64,000 nt of DNA from Halobacillus campisalis. GTDB lineage: Bacteria; Bacillota; Bacilli; Bacillales; Halobacillaceae. A program made the translations under genes and the position numbers. The stretch spans positions 62,001 through 126,000 of the forward strand of contig NZ_JAPVRC010000003.1 in the NCBI RefSeq assembly GCF_030345335.1, given 5' to 3'. The notes below the pieces were generated by a model, which worked only from the letters and a program-made list of their open reading frames with translations, did no database searches and had not been told where the DNA came from. How positions within the stretch are numbered: position 1 is the stretch's first letter; every line of letters begins with the position of its first letter. Of this stretch, positions 1-8,363 are shown one piece after another.

Positions 1-478
1 TGTTTAATGTGCGACTGACATTTTCCATGTCGTTTGTCAGCCGGCTCATCAATTCCCCTTGCTGCTTTTTCTGAAAAAATAAAAGAGGCAGACGCTGCAA
101 GTGGGAAAATAGATGATTCCGCATACGATAAACTGTATTTTGCGATATACCGATCATTAAGTAGTTTTGCAGCCATAAGAACGCTGAATGTAAAACATAC
201 ACACCAAGCAGAAGGCTGAGCATAACAAGAAGCGTGTTCGTGGCAGGTTCATCTATGACTCGGTCTACAGCTACCCCCAGTAAATACGGTCCTAATAAAG
301 ATAAACCGGAACTCACTAAAATAATGGCTAGGATGACATTAAACAGCTTCTTTTCAGTTGTCATATAACTCCAGATTCGCTTAAGAGTAGCTTTCATATC
401 ATCTACTTTCGGGGGTTTCGTGCCTATCCCATGATGGCGGTTAATCGGAGCACGGTTCGGCTTTTGTTTGTCCACCAT
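1..478 (-). CDS. ABC multidrug-type exporter, second half of a heterodimer (partial, N-terminal 159 residues)
   Basis: Reading leftward from an ATG at 478, this frame is open to the window edge, so the C-terminal part with the nucleotide-binding domain is missing. A hydrophilic tail of about 35 residues is followed by membrane segments and the end of the first coupling region (QGELMSRLTNDMENVSRT), as in type IV ABC exporters. The ATG overlaps the stop of the upstream ABC gene by one base (TAATG), with AGGAGG about 10 nt upstream, so the two are translationally coupled. The pair resembles B. subtilis YfiB/YfiC. By analogy with heterodimeric exporters this partner should carry the intact catalytic site, but that part lies outside the window. 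Confidence 0.85.
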   Translation of the reverse strand, partial: MVDKQKPNRAPINRHHGIGTKPPKVDDMKATLKRIWSYMTTEKKLFNVILAIILVSSGLSLLGPYLLGVAVDRVIDEPATNTLLVMLSLLLGVYVLHSAFLWLQNYLMIGISQNTVYRMRNHLFSHLQRLPLLFFQKKQQGELMSRLTNDMENVSRTLN

Positions 479-2184
479 TACATAACGACCTCCTGCTGAG
501 ATTGATACACTTCCCGGTAATAAGCGCTCGACTCAAGCAGCTCTTCGTGGTCACCTTCTGCGATGATTTCGCCTCGCTCCAGCAATAAAATTTTATGAGC
601 AGCTTTTAGTGAGCTGATTTTCTGAGCAACCATGAATATCGTGCAATTTTGCTGCTTTAACGTTCTAAGCAGACGCGCTTCTGTATGAGCATCCAGTGCG
701 CTGGTACTGTCATCTAATATAAGGATTTTGGGTTTCCTCACCAGTGCTCTTGCAATCGAAAGTCTCTGCTTCTGCCCTCCGGAGAAGGACACCCCTCTTT
801 GACCTATCCGGCTATCATACCCATTTGGAAGAGTACTTATAAAAGAATGGATTTCAGCACTCTCAGCCGCTCTCATAATTTCTTCATCTGTTGCATTCTC
901 TTTTCCCCATGCGATATTTTCTTTTACAGTACCAGAGAATAAATGAACCTCCTGGGGAACCAGACTGATTTGCCGGCGGATCGCACGCACGTCCAATCCT
1001 TCGATTTCCTGCTCATCCAACAAGATGGTGCCGCTGTCTTTTTCAAACAGCCTTGGGATGAGATGAAGAAGTGATGTTTTCCCCGATCCGGTCTCACCAA
1101 GGATCCCAATCATCTCCCCTGATTGGGCACTAAAGCTGATGTCCGTTAACGTTTCTGCTTCGCCTCTTGAAAAGGTAACCCCTTCAAACTTTATATTCCC
1201 TTTCAATAGAGTATCCCTTCCCCCTTGTCGGTTAAAATCAGGTGTTTTTTCATTCAAAACGTCACTGACCCGATTCGCTGAGGCATTCCCACGGGAAAAA
1301 ACCATGATCAAAAAAGAAAAAATAGAAAAAGTGAACATGATCCTTGTAGCATAGTTGATAATCGCAACGACTTCACCAGGCTGGGCTGTCCCTAAATTCA
1401 GCTGTACAGCCCCGAACCAAAGCAGAATCAGAATAATGACGTTCATGCCGAGCATGACAACAGGCATAGCAAGCTCCATCAGCCAAAGTGCACGTTTATT
1501 TTTGTCCATTAATGAGTGATTGACTTCATGGAACCTTTCTTCCTCATATTCTCCACGATTGAATCCCTTCACGAGCCGGATACCGGTCAAATTCTCCCGG
1601 ATCACGGTGTTCACTCCATCCAGCTTTGTCTGTACTCGCTTAAATAACTTAATTCCTTTTAACAACACCCAGAATAAAAATGCGCCTAACACCGGGACAG
1701 CGATAAGAAGAATAAAGGCAAGCTGAACATTGACAGTAAATGCCATGACGAGGGCGAATATAATAAATAGAGGCGCGCGCAGGGCGATGCGCATAAGCAT
1801 CAGCACAAGGTTCTGGATTTGAATCACGTCATTCGTCATGCGCGTCACAAGATTGGGCGTTGAATAAGATTGAAAGTTTTCATTGGAAAACGACTGGACT
1901 TTTTTAAACAGGTCGCGCCGAAGATCATATCCAACCCCCTGACTTACATTAGCGGCAAAAAAGGAATTGGTAATGCCGGCTGCAAAAGCTAATAAAGACA
2001 GGCCAACGAGCACCCCTCCCCATGTGGCAACGACCGTATAATCTTCCTGCATGATTCCATCATCGATGATCCGAGCCATTAGTAAAGGCTGGACAAGCTC
2101 TACCACTAATTCTATTAGCATCAACAATATGGCGATGACGGCTGAGACTTTATATGTAACGGCATAAGCGAATATTTTCTTCAT
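478..2184 (-). CDS. ABC exporter subunit with degenerate ATP site (YfiB-like)
   Basis: A 568-residue half-transporter: a six-helix membrane domain (about 1-310), then an ATPase domain with Walker A GETGSGKTS, signature SFSGGQKQR and Walker B ILILDDSTSALD. The residue after the Walker B aspartate is Asp instead of the catalytic Glu, and the H-loop histidine is Gln (VAQKISS). Both changes mark the degenerate half-site of heterodimeric exporters such as TM287/288 and LmrCD, so this protein should work only with the product of the adjoining gene. The frame is open to 2220, but the ATG at 2184 has GGAGGA 6 nt upstream and is the better start. The substrate is unknown; drugs or lipids are usual. 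Confidence 0.88.
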   Translation of the reverse strand: MKKIFAYAVTYKVSAVIAILLMLIELVVELVQPLLMARIIDDGIMQEDYTVVATWGGVLVGLSLLAFAAGITNSFFAANVSQGVGYDLRRDLFKKVQSFSNENFQSYSTPNLVTRMTNDVIQIQNLVLMLMRIALRAPLFIIFALVMAFTVNVQLAFILLIAVPVLGAFLFWVLLKGIKLFKRVQTKLDGVNTVIRENLTGIRLVKGFNRGEYEEERFHEVNHSLMDKNKRALWLMELAMPVVMLGMNVIILILLWFGAVQLNLGTAQPGEVVAIINYATRIMFTFSIFSFLIMVFSRGNASANRVSDVLNEKTPDFNRQGGRDTLLKGNIKFEGVTFSRGEAETLTDISFSAQSGEMIGILGETGSGKTSLLHLIPRLFEKDSGTILLDEQEIEGLDVRAIRRQISLVPQEVHLFSGTVKENIAWGKENATDEEIMRAAESAEIHSFISTLPNGYDSRIGQRGVSFSGGQKQRLSIARALVRKPKILILDDSTSALDAHTEARLLRTLKQQNCTIFMVAQKISSLKAAHKILLLERGEIIAEGDHEELLESSAYYREVYQSQQEVVM

Positions 2185-2292
2185 AGCAGGTCCTCCGCAT
2201 ACGTGAAAAGTTCCTATCATTATACAGGATAAGGAAGTGATTTAGTACTATTTAGAACTTGAGGCTAGTCCGGTATTCAGGGCCGGTGATAA

Positions 2293-2331
2293 GAAAAAAC
2301 ACGGACTTGTTATTAGGAAGTCCGTGTTTTT
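2293..2331 (-). terminator. Rho-independent terminator of the oxidoreductase gene
   Basis: On the minus strand a 14-bp perfect stem (AAAAACACGGACTT paired with AAGTCCGTGTTTTT) with a 9-nt loop runs into a T tract just after the stop at 2338. It separates the oxidoreductase from the ABC pair. Confidence 0.85.
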
Positions 2332-2337
2332 GAACGA

Positions 2338-3324
2338 TTATTTTTTATCAGCCGGGTAACTGATTCCCATCTGTCTACGGGCACCTCGTATAATTTGCGA
2401 TGTGATGAGAGAATTTTCAAGTGAATTGACCTCAGATTGCTTGTGGCCTTTTTGAAGCAGATCTATAAATTCCTTTATTTCATAATACATAGGAGGATAT
2501 TCATCGGGTACACTCAAATTTTCTGTCGACCCGTCGTTGTATTGAATATAAACATCTCGCGGTTCTGAAATATTAGGAATGACAATGGTCCCTTCTTCTC
2601 CTTGTATTTCTGAAGGATTATAAGAATGGCTTATTTTTGAATGCATGACGACCGCTTCCATATCCTCATATTTCATGAGAAGGCTTCCCTCCCCGTCGAC
2701 TCCTGATTCTAACGCCATGCCGCTCGCTTGAACTTTCTCCGGACTGCCGAACAATACTACCATTGGATAAATTCCATATACCCCTAAGTCCATTAAAGAA
2801 CCGTTGGAAAACTCAGGATTGAATGCATTTAGTACAGTGCCTTCTCGATAGGCATCATACCTCGAGGAATATTTACAGAAGTTCCCCACATACCTGCGAA
2901 CCTTGCCAATTTTATGAAGGTTTTCTTTAATCGATAGAAACTCGGGCATAAGCGTTGATTTTACAGCTTCCATAAGAAGAACATTATGTTCTTTAGCCGC
3001 CTCTATCATACGTGCAGCTTCATGCTCGTTGGAAGCTAATGGTTTTTCACATAAGACATGTTTCCCATGCTTCATTGCTGCAATGGCGTGTTCAAAATGA
3101 AAAGAATTAGGACTTGCTATATAAATAGCATCCACTTCTTTACTTTTGACTAGGTCCTCAACCTTTGTATAAGTTGTAGGAATATTATGTTTCTCCGCAA
3201 ATTCGTCCGCTCGTTCCTGAGTTCTGGAATAGACAGCTTGAAGCTTAAATTCTTCAAGGTGCTGTCCTGCTTCTATCATAAGATTTGTAATGAAATTAGT
3301 GCCGATTATACCGAAACGTATCAT
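2338..3324 (-). CDS. Gfo/Idh/MocA family NAD(P)-dependent oxidoreductase
   Basis: 328 residues. The N-terminal Rossmann fold begins FGIIGTNFIT (a variant of GxGxxG), and the catalytic-lysine motif HVLCEKPLA lies near residue 95. The C-terminal half has the open-faced beta-sheet layout of the family (YVGNFCKYSSRYD, NGSLMDLGVYGIYP). Such enzymes oxidise or reduce sugars, inositols or their derivatives with NAD(P). The start ATG has AAGGAGAT 7 nt upstream. It is a single-gene unit with its own terminator, and the neighbours say nothing about its substrate. Confidence 0.85.
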   Translation of the reverse strand: MIRFGIIGTNFITNLMIEAGQHLEEFKLQAVYSRTQERADEFAEKHNIPTTYTKVEDLVKSKEVDAIYIASPNSFHFEHAIAAMKHGKHVLCEKPLASNEHEAARMIEAAKEHNVLLMEAVKSTLMPEFLSIKENLHKIGKVRRYVGNFCKYSSRYDAYREGTVLNAFNPEFSNGSLMDLGVYGIYPMVVLFGSPEKVQASGMALESGVDGEGSLLMKYEDMEAVVMHSKISHSYNPSEIQGEEGTIVIPNISEPRDVYIQYNDGSTENLSVPDEYPPMYYEIKEFIDLLQKGHKQSEVNSLENSLITSQIIRGARRQMGISYPADKK

Positions 3325-3418
3325 ATGTATATCTCCTTATTATAAAAGATTTATTTTTATTATAACAGGATGGACAAGCCTGAGGAGCCTTAAGATGCCA
3401 GAAAATGATCCGGCATCA

Positions 3419-4123
3419 TCACTCCTCCATTTTATTTAATCCTATTTCAGCAAGTGTAAATTGTCCTTCAGCCGTCGGGTGGACATCTCCTTTAATTATA
3501 TATTCCGGATGTCCTTTAAAGGCCTGGTAAGCATCGACTAATTCTACATTTGTGAAGTGACTCAACAATTCTACAAGCGAGTTGTATTGGATGTTTATAT
3601 AGTGAAGAGGCTGCTCTAAGGAAGCCCCTTTTTCAGGATATGGATTATAAATGTTATATACGAGTATTTCTGCATCCGTCAATTTATCAATCTCCATGAC
3701 CGTGGAATAGACATTAAACAGAAGGTTTCGCACCACAAGCGCAACCTCTTCCATATCAATCCCTTGTAAATTTTTGTGATCTTTTAAAATTTTTAATAAA
3801 TCATTACCGCCAATATAAAGAACGATATAATCGCTATTCTTGATTGTTTCTCTAAACAGATCATTTCCACGGGCTGCCTGCAGCAGTTCCTCTGACGTCA
3901 GTCCCGGAATACCCAAATTCGTCACTTCTAAATTTTTTTCTTCTCCCATCATAAAAGGAAATGCTCCTCCTGATGGATATTTATTTTCTTTAGTCAAATT
4001 GTATCCATATGGAATGGAATCTCCTATAGCTGTCATTTGTCGGTTTTGTTCACTGTAAGTGGAAGAAGGAAAATATACATTTATGAGCAGCAAGCAGCAT
4101 AGTAAAACCATTATTCTTTTCAA
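3419..4123 (-). CDS. Secreted GDSL/SGNH-family lipase or esterase
   Basis: 234 residues. A Sec signal peptide (MKRIMVLLCCLLLINVYF, predicted end near residue 24) precedes an SGNH hydrolase domain. Block I is AIGDSIPYGYN with the nucleophile Ser, block II has the Gly of LGIPGLTSEE, block III is YIGGNDLL, and block V is DVHPTAEGQ with the Asp-His pair. The usual role is hydrolysis of acyl or acetyl esters of lipids or cell-wall polymers outside the cell. The cysteines sit too early in the signal to form a lipobox. A hairpin at 3393-3416 follows the gene but lacks a clear T tract, so termination is uncertain. Confidence 0.85.
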   Translation of the reverse strand: MKRIMVLLCCLLLINVYFPSSTYSEQNRQMTAIGDSIPYGYNLTKENKYPSGGAFPFMMGEEKNLEVTNLGIPGLTSEELLQAARGNDLFRETIKNSDYIVLYIGGNDLLKILKDHKNLQGIDMEEVALVVRNLLFNVYSTVMEIDKLTDAEILVYNIYNPYPEKGASLEQPLHYINIQYNSLVELLSHFTNVELVDAYQAFKGHPEYIIKGDVHPTAEGQFTLAEIGLNKMEE

Positions 4124-4367
4124 TGGAAGACCTCCCTTTCCACATTACTTATCCGTTTTCTTCTTAGCATTCCAGATTGTTAAGGAATTCAATCGAAGTT
4201 AATTCTTCCATTTTAAAAACAAGACGCCTAAATTGCTTTATACTTTGAAAAGATATTCCATTAAAACAGCTCGATAAATTTTAAACCGAGCCATTCAAAA
4301 AGTTAAACTTATTTTTTTACTAACGCTCCCTTTAGTGGAAGACTCAGTTTCAAGATGTTAGAGCTGC

Positions 4368-4533
4368 TTCCGTTATGATTGACAGCGTTTGAAGGTCCGG
4401 GAAATCACTCGCTTTCCATGGGCGTACGGTGAGCTTCCTCGGGCTAGCGCCCTCCGGGATCTCACCATATACTGTTCTCCCATAGGAGTCTCGCAATTTC
4501 CCGGCCCTTCTTGCTTTTGTGAGGATAACGGAA
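4368..4533. repeat. Palindromic intergenic repeat, copy A
   Basis: One of seven members of a dispersed repeat family in this window. Internal boxes CTCGCTTTCC, GTGAGCTTCCTCGG, GGGATCTCACC and CCATAGGAGTCT are shared with the other copies. The outer stem is specific to this copy: AAGGTCCGGGAAAT pairs with ATTTCCCGGCCCTT (one mismatch), and an outer TTCCGTTAT pairs with ATAACGGAA. No gene is seen in the surrounding 4124-5064 apart from this element, copy B and a terminator. Confidence 0.8.
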
Positions 4534-4730
4534 ACATCATATGCGCTGCTTCACATAATCAATAACGTCTTTGAATATAACCAGTGAGACTTTTGTATGC
4601 AAAGGAGTTTGATATTACCTTAAAGTGCAGAGGATCTTAGAACTAAAAATGCTATACCTAGATCACTGGAGTTTGATGCTCCTATTATTATTATCAAAGT
4701 CTTTTTCAAATCATTTCGAGAAGCACATCT

Positions 4731-4868
4731 TTAGTGAGGGGCGGCGGGGAATGGGGAGACTCCTGTGGGAAGAGAGTGCTTGGTGAGATCCCGCAGGACG
4801 GGACGTCCGAGGAAGCTCACTGCGCTCCCACGGAAAGCGAGTCATTCCCCGCCGCCCTGATCCACTAA
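4731..4868. repeat. Palindromic intergenic repeat, copy B
   Basis: Flanked by inverted TTAGTG/CACTAA. The stem GGGCGGCGGGGAATG pairs perfectly with CATTCCCCGCCGCCC. Inner boxes are GGAGACTCCTGTGGGA, GTGAGATCCCGC, CGAGGAAGCTCAC and CCCACGGAAAGCGAGTC. It is almost identical, in opposite orientation, to copy C at 22775-22912, including some flanking sequence. It lies downstream of the CAP-domain gene and upstream of the GDSL gene. Confidence 0.85.
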
Positions 4869-4964
4869 CTAAATGAATTGAAATCAAATCTTCAACAATC
4901 CTTCCAGTTTGTTTAACAATTATGTAGAAAATTCCACCTCGAAAAGCTTATGAAAAATATGCGA

Positions 4965-5010
4965 AACAAAAAATGCCTAACAAATTAATATACAATTTGA
5001 AAGGCATTTC
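4965..5010 (-). terminator. Terminator of the CAP-domain lipoprotein gene
   Basis: On the minus strand AAATGCCT pairs with AGGCATTT, with a smaller AAATT/AATTT inner stem in the loop, followed by TTTTTTG. It lies about 55 bp after the stop at 5065. Confidence 0.7.
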
Positions 5011-5064
5011 AGACTATATTTTCTACGTTTGCGATAAGAAGCAAAACGTTACACTACGACGCGT

Positions 5065-5721
5065 TTATTTACCAATAAACATCTGCGTCCAATAATTCCC
5101 ATCGTCATCAAACCCGACACCGATTTCTGTCATGTTTTCATTCATAATATTTTTACGGTGCCCTTCACTGTTCAACCAGCCTTCTACGACTTCTTCTGGA
5201 CTGCGTTGACCAGATGCTATGTTTTCAGCAGCTGTTCTGAAATCTACACCGTTTTCCTGAAGCATTTGTGACGGACTGCCATGTTCAGGTGAAGTGTGGG
5301 AGAAATAGTTGTTTTCTGCCATATCTTCTGATTTCTCTTGAGCTACCCTGGTTACTTCTTTACTGAACTTTAACGGCTCAAGCCCTTGTTCCTCACGTGC
5401 CTCATTTGTTAATTGAACAACTTGTTCATGGATGTCTCCGTGAACTTCATCTACATCTTTTTCATCGGGCTGAGCAGTTAAATCACCCTGCTCTCCCATT
5501 CTATCTTCGGGTACCATTGGATATGTGCCCTGATATGGATGACGCAATTCGTTTCCGTTTAAATCATTAATTCTTCGGTCTTCTTCTTGCCCTTGTCCTC
5601 CATATGTTACTTGGTTATAGTCATAGGCATCATCGGCTGCCCCATTATCATTCGCCCCTCCACATGCTGCAAGTGTGGTCGTAAGTAACAGCGCAGATGT
5701 GGTCATTAGAAATTTTTTCAT
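5065..5721 (-). CDS. CAP (SCP/PR-1) domain lipoprotein, YkwD-like
   Basis: 218 residues from the ATG at 5721. A lipoprotein signal ends in LAAC (Cys near residue 20). An acidic Asn/Asp/Gln-rich linker follows to about residue 90, and the C-terminal CAP domain has the conserved features LTNEAREEQGLEPLKF, YFSHTSPEHGSP, AAENIASGQ, GWLNSEGHRKNIM and GVGFDDDGNYWTQMFIGK. B. subtilis YkwD has the same domain. These proteins sit on the outer membrane face or in the wall, and their biochemical role is mostly unknown. The frame extends upstream to 5799, but AGGAGG sits 9 nt before the chosen ATG. Confidence 0.85.
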   Translation of the reverse strand: MKKFLMTTSALLLTTTLAACGGANDNGAADDAYDYNQVTYGGQGQEEDRRINDLNGNELRHPYQGTYPMVPEDRMGEQGDLTAQPDEKDVDEVHGDIHEQVVQLTNEAREEQGLEPLKFSKEVTRVAQEKSEDMAENNYFSHTSPEHGSPSQMLQENGVDFRTAAENIASGQRSPEEVVEGWLNSEGHRKNIMNENMTEIGVGFDDDGNYWTQMFIGK

Positions 5722-5796
5722 TTCATTGTGCCTCCTCATGATTTTCCTCTCCTTTACTATTTGCATGAGGGTTGAAATTATCCTGAACAGAAGACA

Positions 5797-5827
5797 CAAA
5801 AAAACCGCTAAAATTTAGCGGTTTTTC
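5797..5827 (-). terminator. Terminator of the ectoine-degradation operon
   Basis: On the minus strand AAACCGCTAAA pairs with TTTAGCGGTTT and is followed by T residues, 20 bp after the aldehyde dehydrogenase stop. It also lies upstream of the CAP-domain gene and so separates the two units. Confidence 0.85.
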
Positions 5828-5846
5828 CTTTTCATTTCCTATCTCT

Positions 5847-7298
5847 TCATAATAAATTTTCCTGAAGTCTAAAGGAGACAACTTTAGGCTCTGTCATAGC
5901 TTCTATAGCATATTTAATACCTTCCCGGCCAATCCCGGATCCTTTAGTCCCTCCAAAAGGCATGGCATCAATTCGATAATCACTGCTGTCATTAATCATG
6001 ATGCCTCCTACGTTCATATGTTTGATGGCGTAAAAGGCATGATTGATATGACTAGTGAATATTCCTGCCTGAAGTCCATAATTGACATTATTTGAACGTT
6101 CTACCGCTTCGTATAATGAATCGACAGGGTAAATAAGAACTACAGGTCCGAAAATTTCTTCTTTCGCTATTTTAGCTGTTTCCGGTACGTCAGTCAGAAC
6201 AGTTGGGGTGAAAAATGCCCCTTCTCGTACACCCCCAAACTGAAGCACTGCACCTTGCTCTACAGCTTCATTTACCCAACTCTCTACTCGCATCGCTTCT
6301 TTTTCATTGATCAACGGTCCCATATCCGTCAATTCATCCATCTTATCTCCGACATTCAGCTCTGCCGTACGATTGACGAAAGTATCAACAAACTTGGTGT
6401 ATACGCTGTCCTGCACGTAGATTCTCTGCACACCGATGCAATTTTGTCCGACCGCTGAAAAAGATCCAGAGACAGTCGCTTGCACCGCATCACTTAAATC
6501 TGCATCCTCTAAAACAATGACGGGAGAATTAGAGCCAAGCTCCATGCTTAATTTTTTCGTCCCTGCCTTTTGAGTTATTTTCTCTCCAGCCTCGGACCCG
6601 CCTGTAAAGGAAATCATTTGGACGGAGGGATGGGTAACGAGCGTATCTCCTACTTCCCTGCCTGAGCCTGTTATAACTGAAAGGAAACCTTCAGGAAGAC
6701 CAGCTTTTACAAAGGCTTCCGCCAGTTTCAAAGCACTGAGTGGAGTGACAGAAGCTGGCTTTAATACAATTGCATTGCCCGAAGCGATGGCTGGACCAAT
6801 TTTGTGTGCGACCATATTCAACGGATCATTAAATGGGGTGATCGCACCAATGACCCCAACCGGAAAACGGTAATAGTAACCTACCCTATTTTCACTACCT
6901 TCGTTTTGATCGAAGTTGATCGTTTCGCCATTAATGCGTCTCGCTTCTTCAGCACTGATTTGAATTGTTTGGGCCGCCCGCTTCACTTCGCCTCTAGCCT
7001 CGTTAATCGTTTTACTTCCTTCACTGGCAATCACTACCGCAAACTCTTCAGCATGCTCCCTCATGTAATTCGCTACTTTATTTAAAATTGCAATTCGTTC
7101 ATGAGTCGGCCACACTTGTGTTGTACGGTAAGCACGATCCGCCATTTCTATCGCTTCCAGCATTTGTTCTCTTGTAGCTAAAGGGACCCTTGCAATGGGC
7201 TCATTGCTTTGAGGGTTCACTACTTCAAAGGTTTCTTTACCGGCTACCCATTTACCGCCAATCAGCATGTTCATCGCTTTTACCTTTGTATGCATCAT
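5847..7298 (-). CDS. NAD(P)-dependent aldehyde dehydrogenase, candidate aspartate-semialdehyde oxidase of ectoine breakdown
   Basis: 483 residues of the ALDH superfamily. The catalytic Cys is in SAVGQNCIGVQR (about residue 287), the general base Glu is in MELGSNSP (about 253), the Asn is in TPFNDPLN (about 156), and the cofactor loop is FTGGSEAGEK. As the last gene of the six-gene ectoine operon it occupies the functional position of DoeC, which oxidises aspartate semialdehyde to aspartate; that substrate is inferred from context. The frame opens at 7307 with GTG, but the tandem ATGs at 7298 and 7295 are more likely starts. The gap to the upstream stop is 12 nt. Confidence 0.82.
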   Translation of the reverse strand: MMHTKVKAMNMLIGGKWVAGKETFEVVNPQSNEPIARVPLATREQMLEAIEMADRAYRTTQVWPTHERIAILNKVANYMREHAEEFAVVIASEGSKTINEARGEVKRAAQTIQISAEEARRINGETINFDQNEGSENRVGYYYRFPVGVIGAITPFNDPLNMVAHKIGPAIASGNAIVLKPASVTPLSALKLAEAFVKAGLPEGFLSVITGSGREVGDTLVTHPSVQMISFTGGSEAGEKITQKAGTKKLSMELGSNSPVIVLEDADLSDAVQATVSGSFSAVGQNCIGVQRIYVQDSVYTKFVDTFVNRTAELNVGDKMDELTDMGPLINEKEAMRVESWVNEAVEQGAVLQFGGVREGAFFTPTVLTDVPETAKIAKEEIFGPVVLIYPVDSLYEAVERSNNVNYGLQAGIFTSHINHAFYAIKHMNVGGIMINDSSDYRIDAMPFGGTKGSGIGREGIKYAIEAMTEPKVVSFRLQENLL

Positions 7299-7310
7299 AA
7301 CCACCACCCA

Positions 7311-8363
7311 TTAAATTTTGGCTAGCTTCTTCTTTTTCTGATAATGAATCAGGTCAATTAACAAGGAAAATCCAGTTTCTTTCAACCCTGCTCCTGCGCC
7401 CGTCAGTAAAATAGGACCAGATAAATCACATTCGTACAAAATGGCATTCGTCGCACCTGAAACACTGGCTAATGGATCATTGGATTCGATGCATTCAGGC
7501 TTGACTGAAGCCCTGACTTTACCATTTTCCTGCTTAATGCTCGCCAGCAGTTTCCAACGCTTTCCTTCTTTGAGAGCGGATTGGACCTGGTTGAGAGTTA
7601 TACGGGAAATTCCTTCACATTCCACATCAGTATGAGCAATGGGGATGCCCATAATATAATTGGAAAGAATAGCCGCTTTGTAACGAGCATCATATCCTTC
7701 TACATCGCTTGTGGGATCTGCTTCTGCATACCCTAATTGCTGGGCTTTCTGTAATGCCTCTTCATAGGACTGACCTTTTTCCATTTCTGTTAAAATGTAA
7801 TTTGTCGTCCCATTCAAAATTCCTCTGATTTCTGTGATGGTGTTGCCGGCTAGCGTTTCCATAGGCATTCTCAGGGCGGGAGTTCCGCTCATTACCGTTC
7901 CTTCAAAGCCAAAATATACATCATTCTGATCAGCCATCTCAGCGAGTTCCCGGTAAGCCAAGGCGACCGGTCCTTTATTTGTCGTCACCACGCTTTTCCC
8001 ATGTTTGAAAGCGGTTCGGCAATGGGTAATCGCTGGTTCTCCTGTTTTCACATCCGTAAACGTCACTTCTACGATGACGTCGGCATTACTTTGAGTTATC
8101 GTATCAATACTGCTTAACCCCTTAGTAACTGAAGCTCCCCCATCGTAAGCCTCCAAGCTTCCTTTTTCCCTGACACATGCGATTAGTTCTTTCACGTCAA
8201 GCCCGTCTGGGTGATAGACAGATCCCTTCATCATGTCTGCAACTGCAACAATTTTTGCGTCCAAGCCGTATTGCTTCTGTAAAGATTGTTCACGCTCCAA
8301 CAATATTTCTGCGAGTGCCTGCCCTACACCGCCGAATCCTATAAACGCGATATTGGTTGTCAT
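7311..8363 (-). CDS. Homoserine dehydrogenase lacking the ACT domain
   Basis: 350 residues. An N-terminal NAD(P)-binding fold (IAFIGFGGVGQA) is followed by the homoserine dehydrogenase catalytic domain with GILNGTTNYILTEM and LGYAEADPTSDVEGYDARYKA, which holds the catalytic Asp and Lys. Biosynthetic Bacillus Hom is about 430 residues with a C-terminal ACT domain for threonine feedback; here the protein stops after the catalytic domain. Its ATG overlaps the stop of the upstream M20 gene (ATGA), with AAGGAGG in front. In an ectoine operon it would interconvert aspartate semialdehyde and homoserine without feedback control. That role is inferred. Confidence 0.85.
   Translation of the reverse strand: MTTNIAFIGFGGVGQALAEILLEREQSLQKQYGLDAKIVAVADMMKGSVYHPDGLDVKELIACVREKGSLEAYDGGASVTKGLSSIDTITQSNADVIVEVTFTDVKTGEPAITHCRTAFKHGKSVVTTNKGPVALAYRELAEMADQNDVYFGFEGTVMSGTPALRMPMETLAGNTITEIRGILNGTTNYILTEMEKGQSYEEALQKAQQLGYAEADPTSDVEGYDARYKAAILSNYIMGIPIAHTDVECEGISRITLNQVQSALKEGKRWKLLASIKQENGKVRASVKPECIESNDPLASVSGATNAILYECDLSGPILLTGAGAGLKETGFSLLIDLIHYQKKKKLAKI

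Noticed and set aside
3393-3416. Hairpin after the GDSL esterase gene as a full terminator
   Set aside because: The GATGCC/GGCATC stem is present, but no T tract follows on the gene's strand, so it was not listed as a feature.
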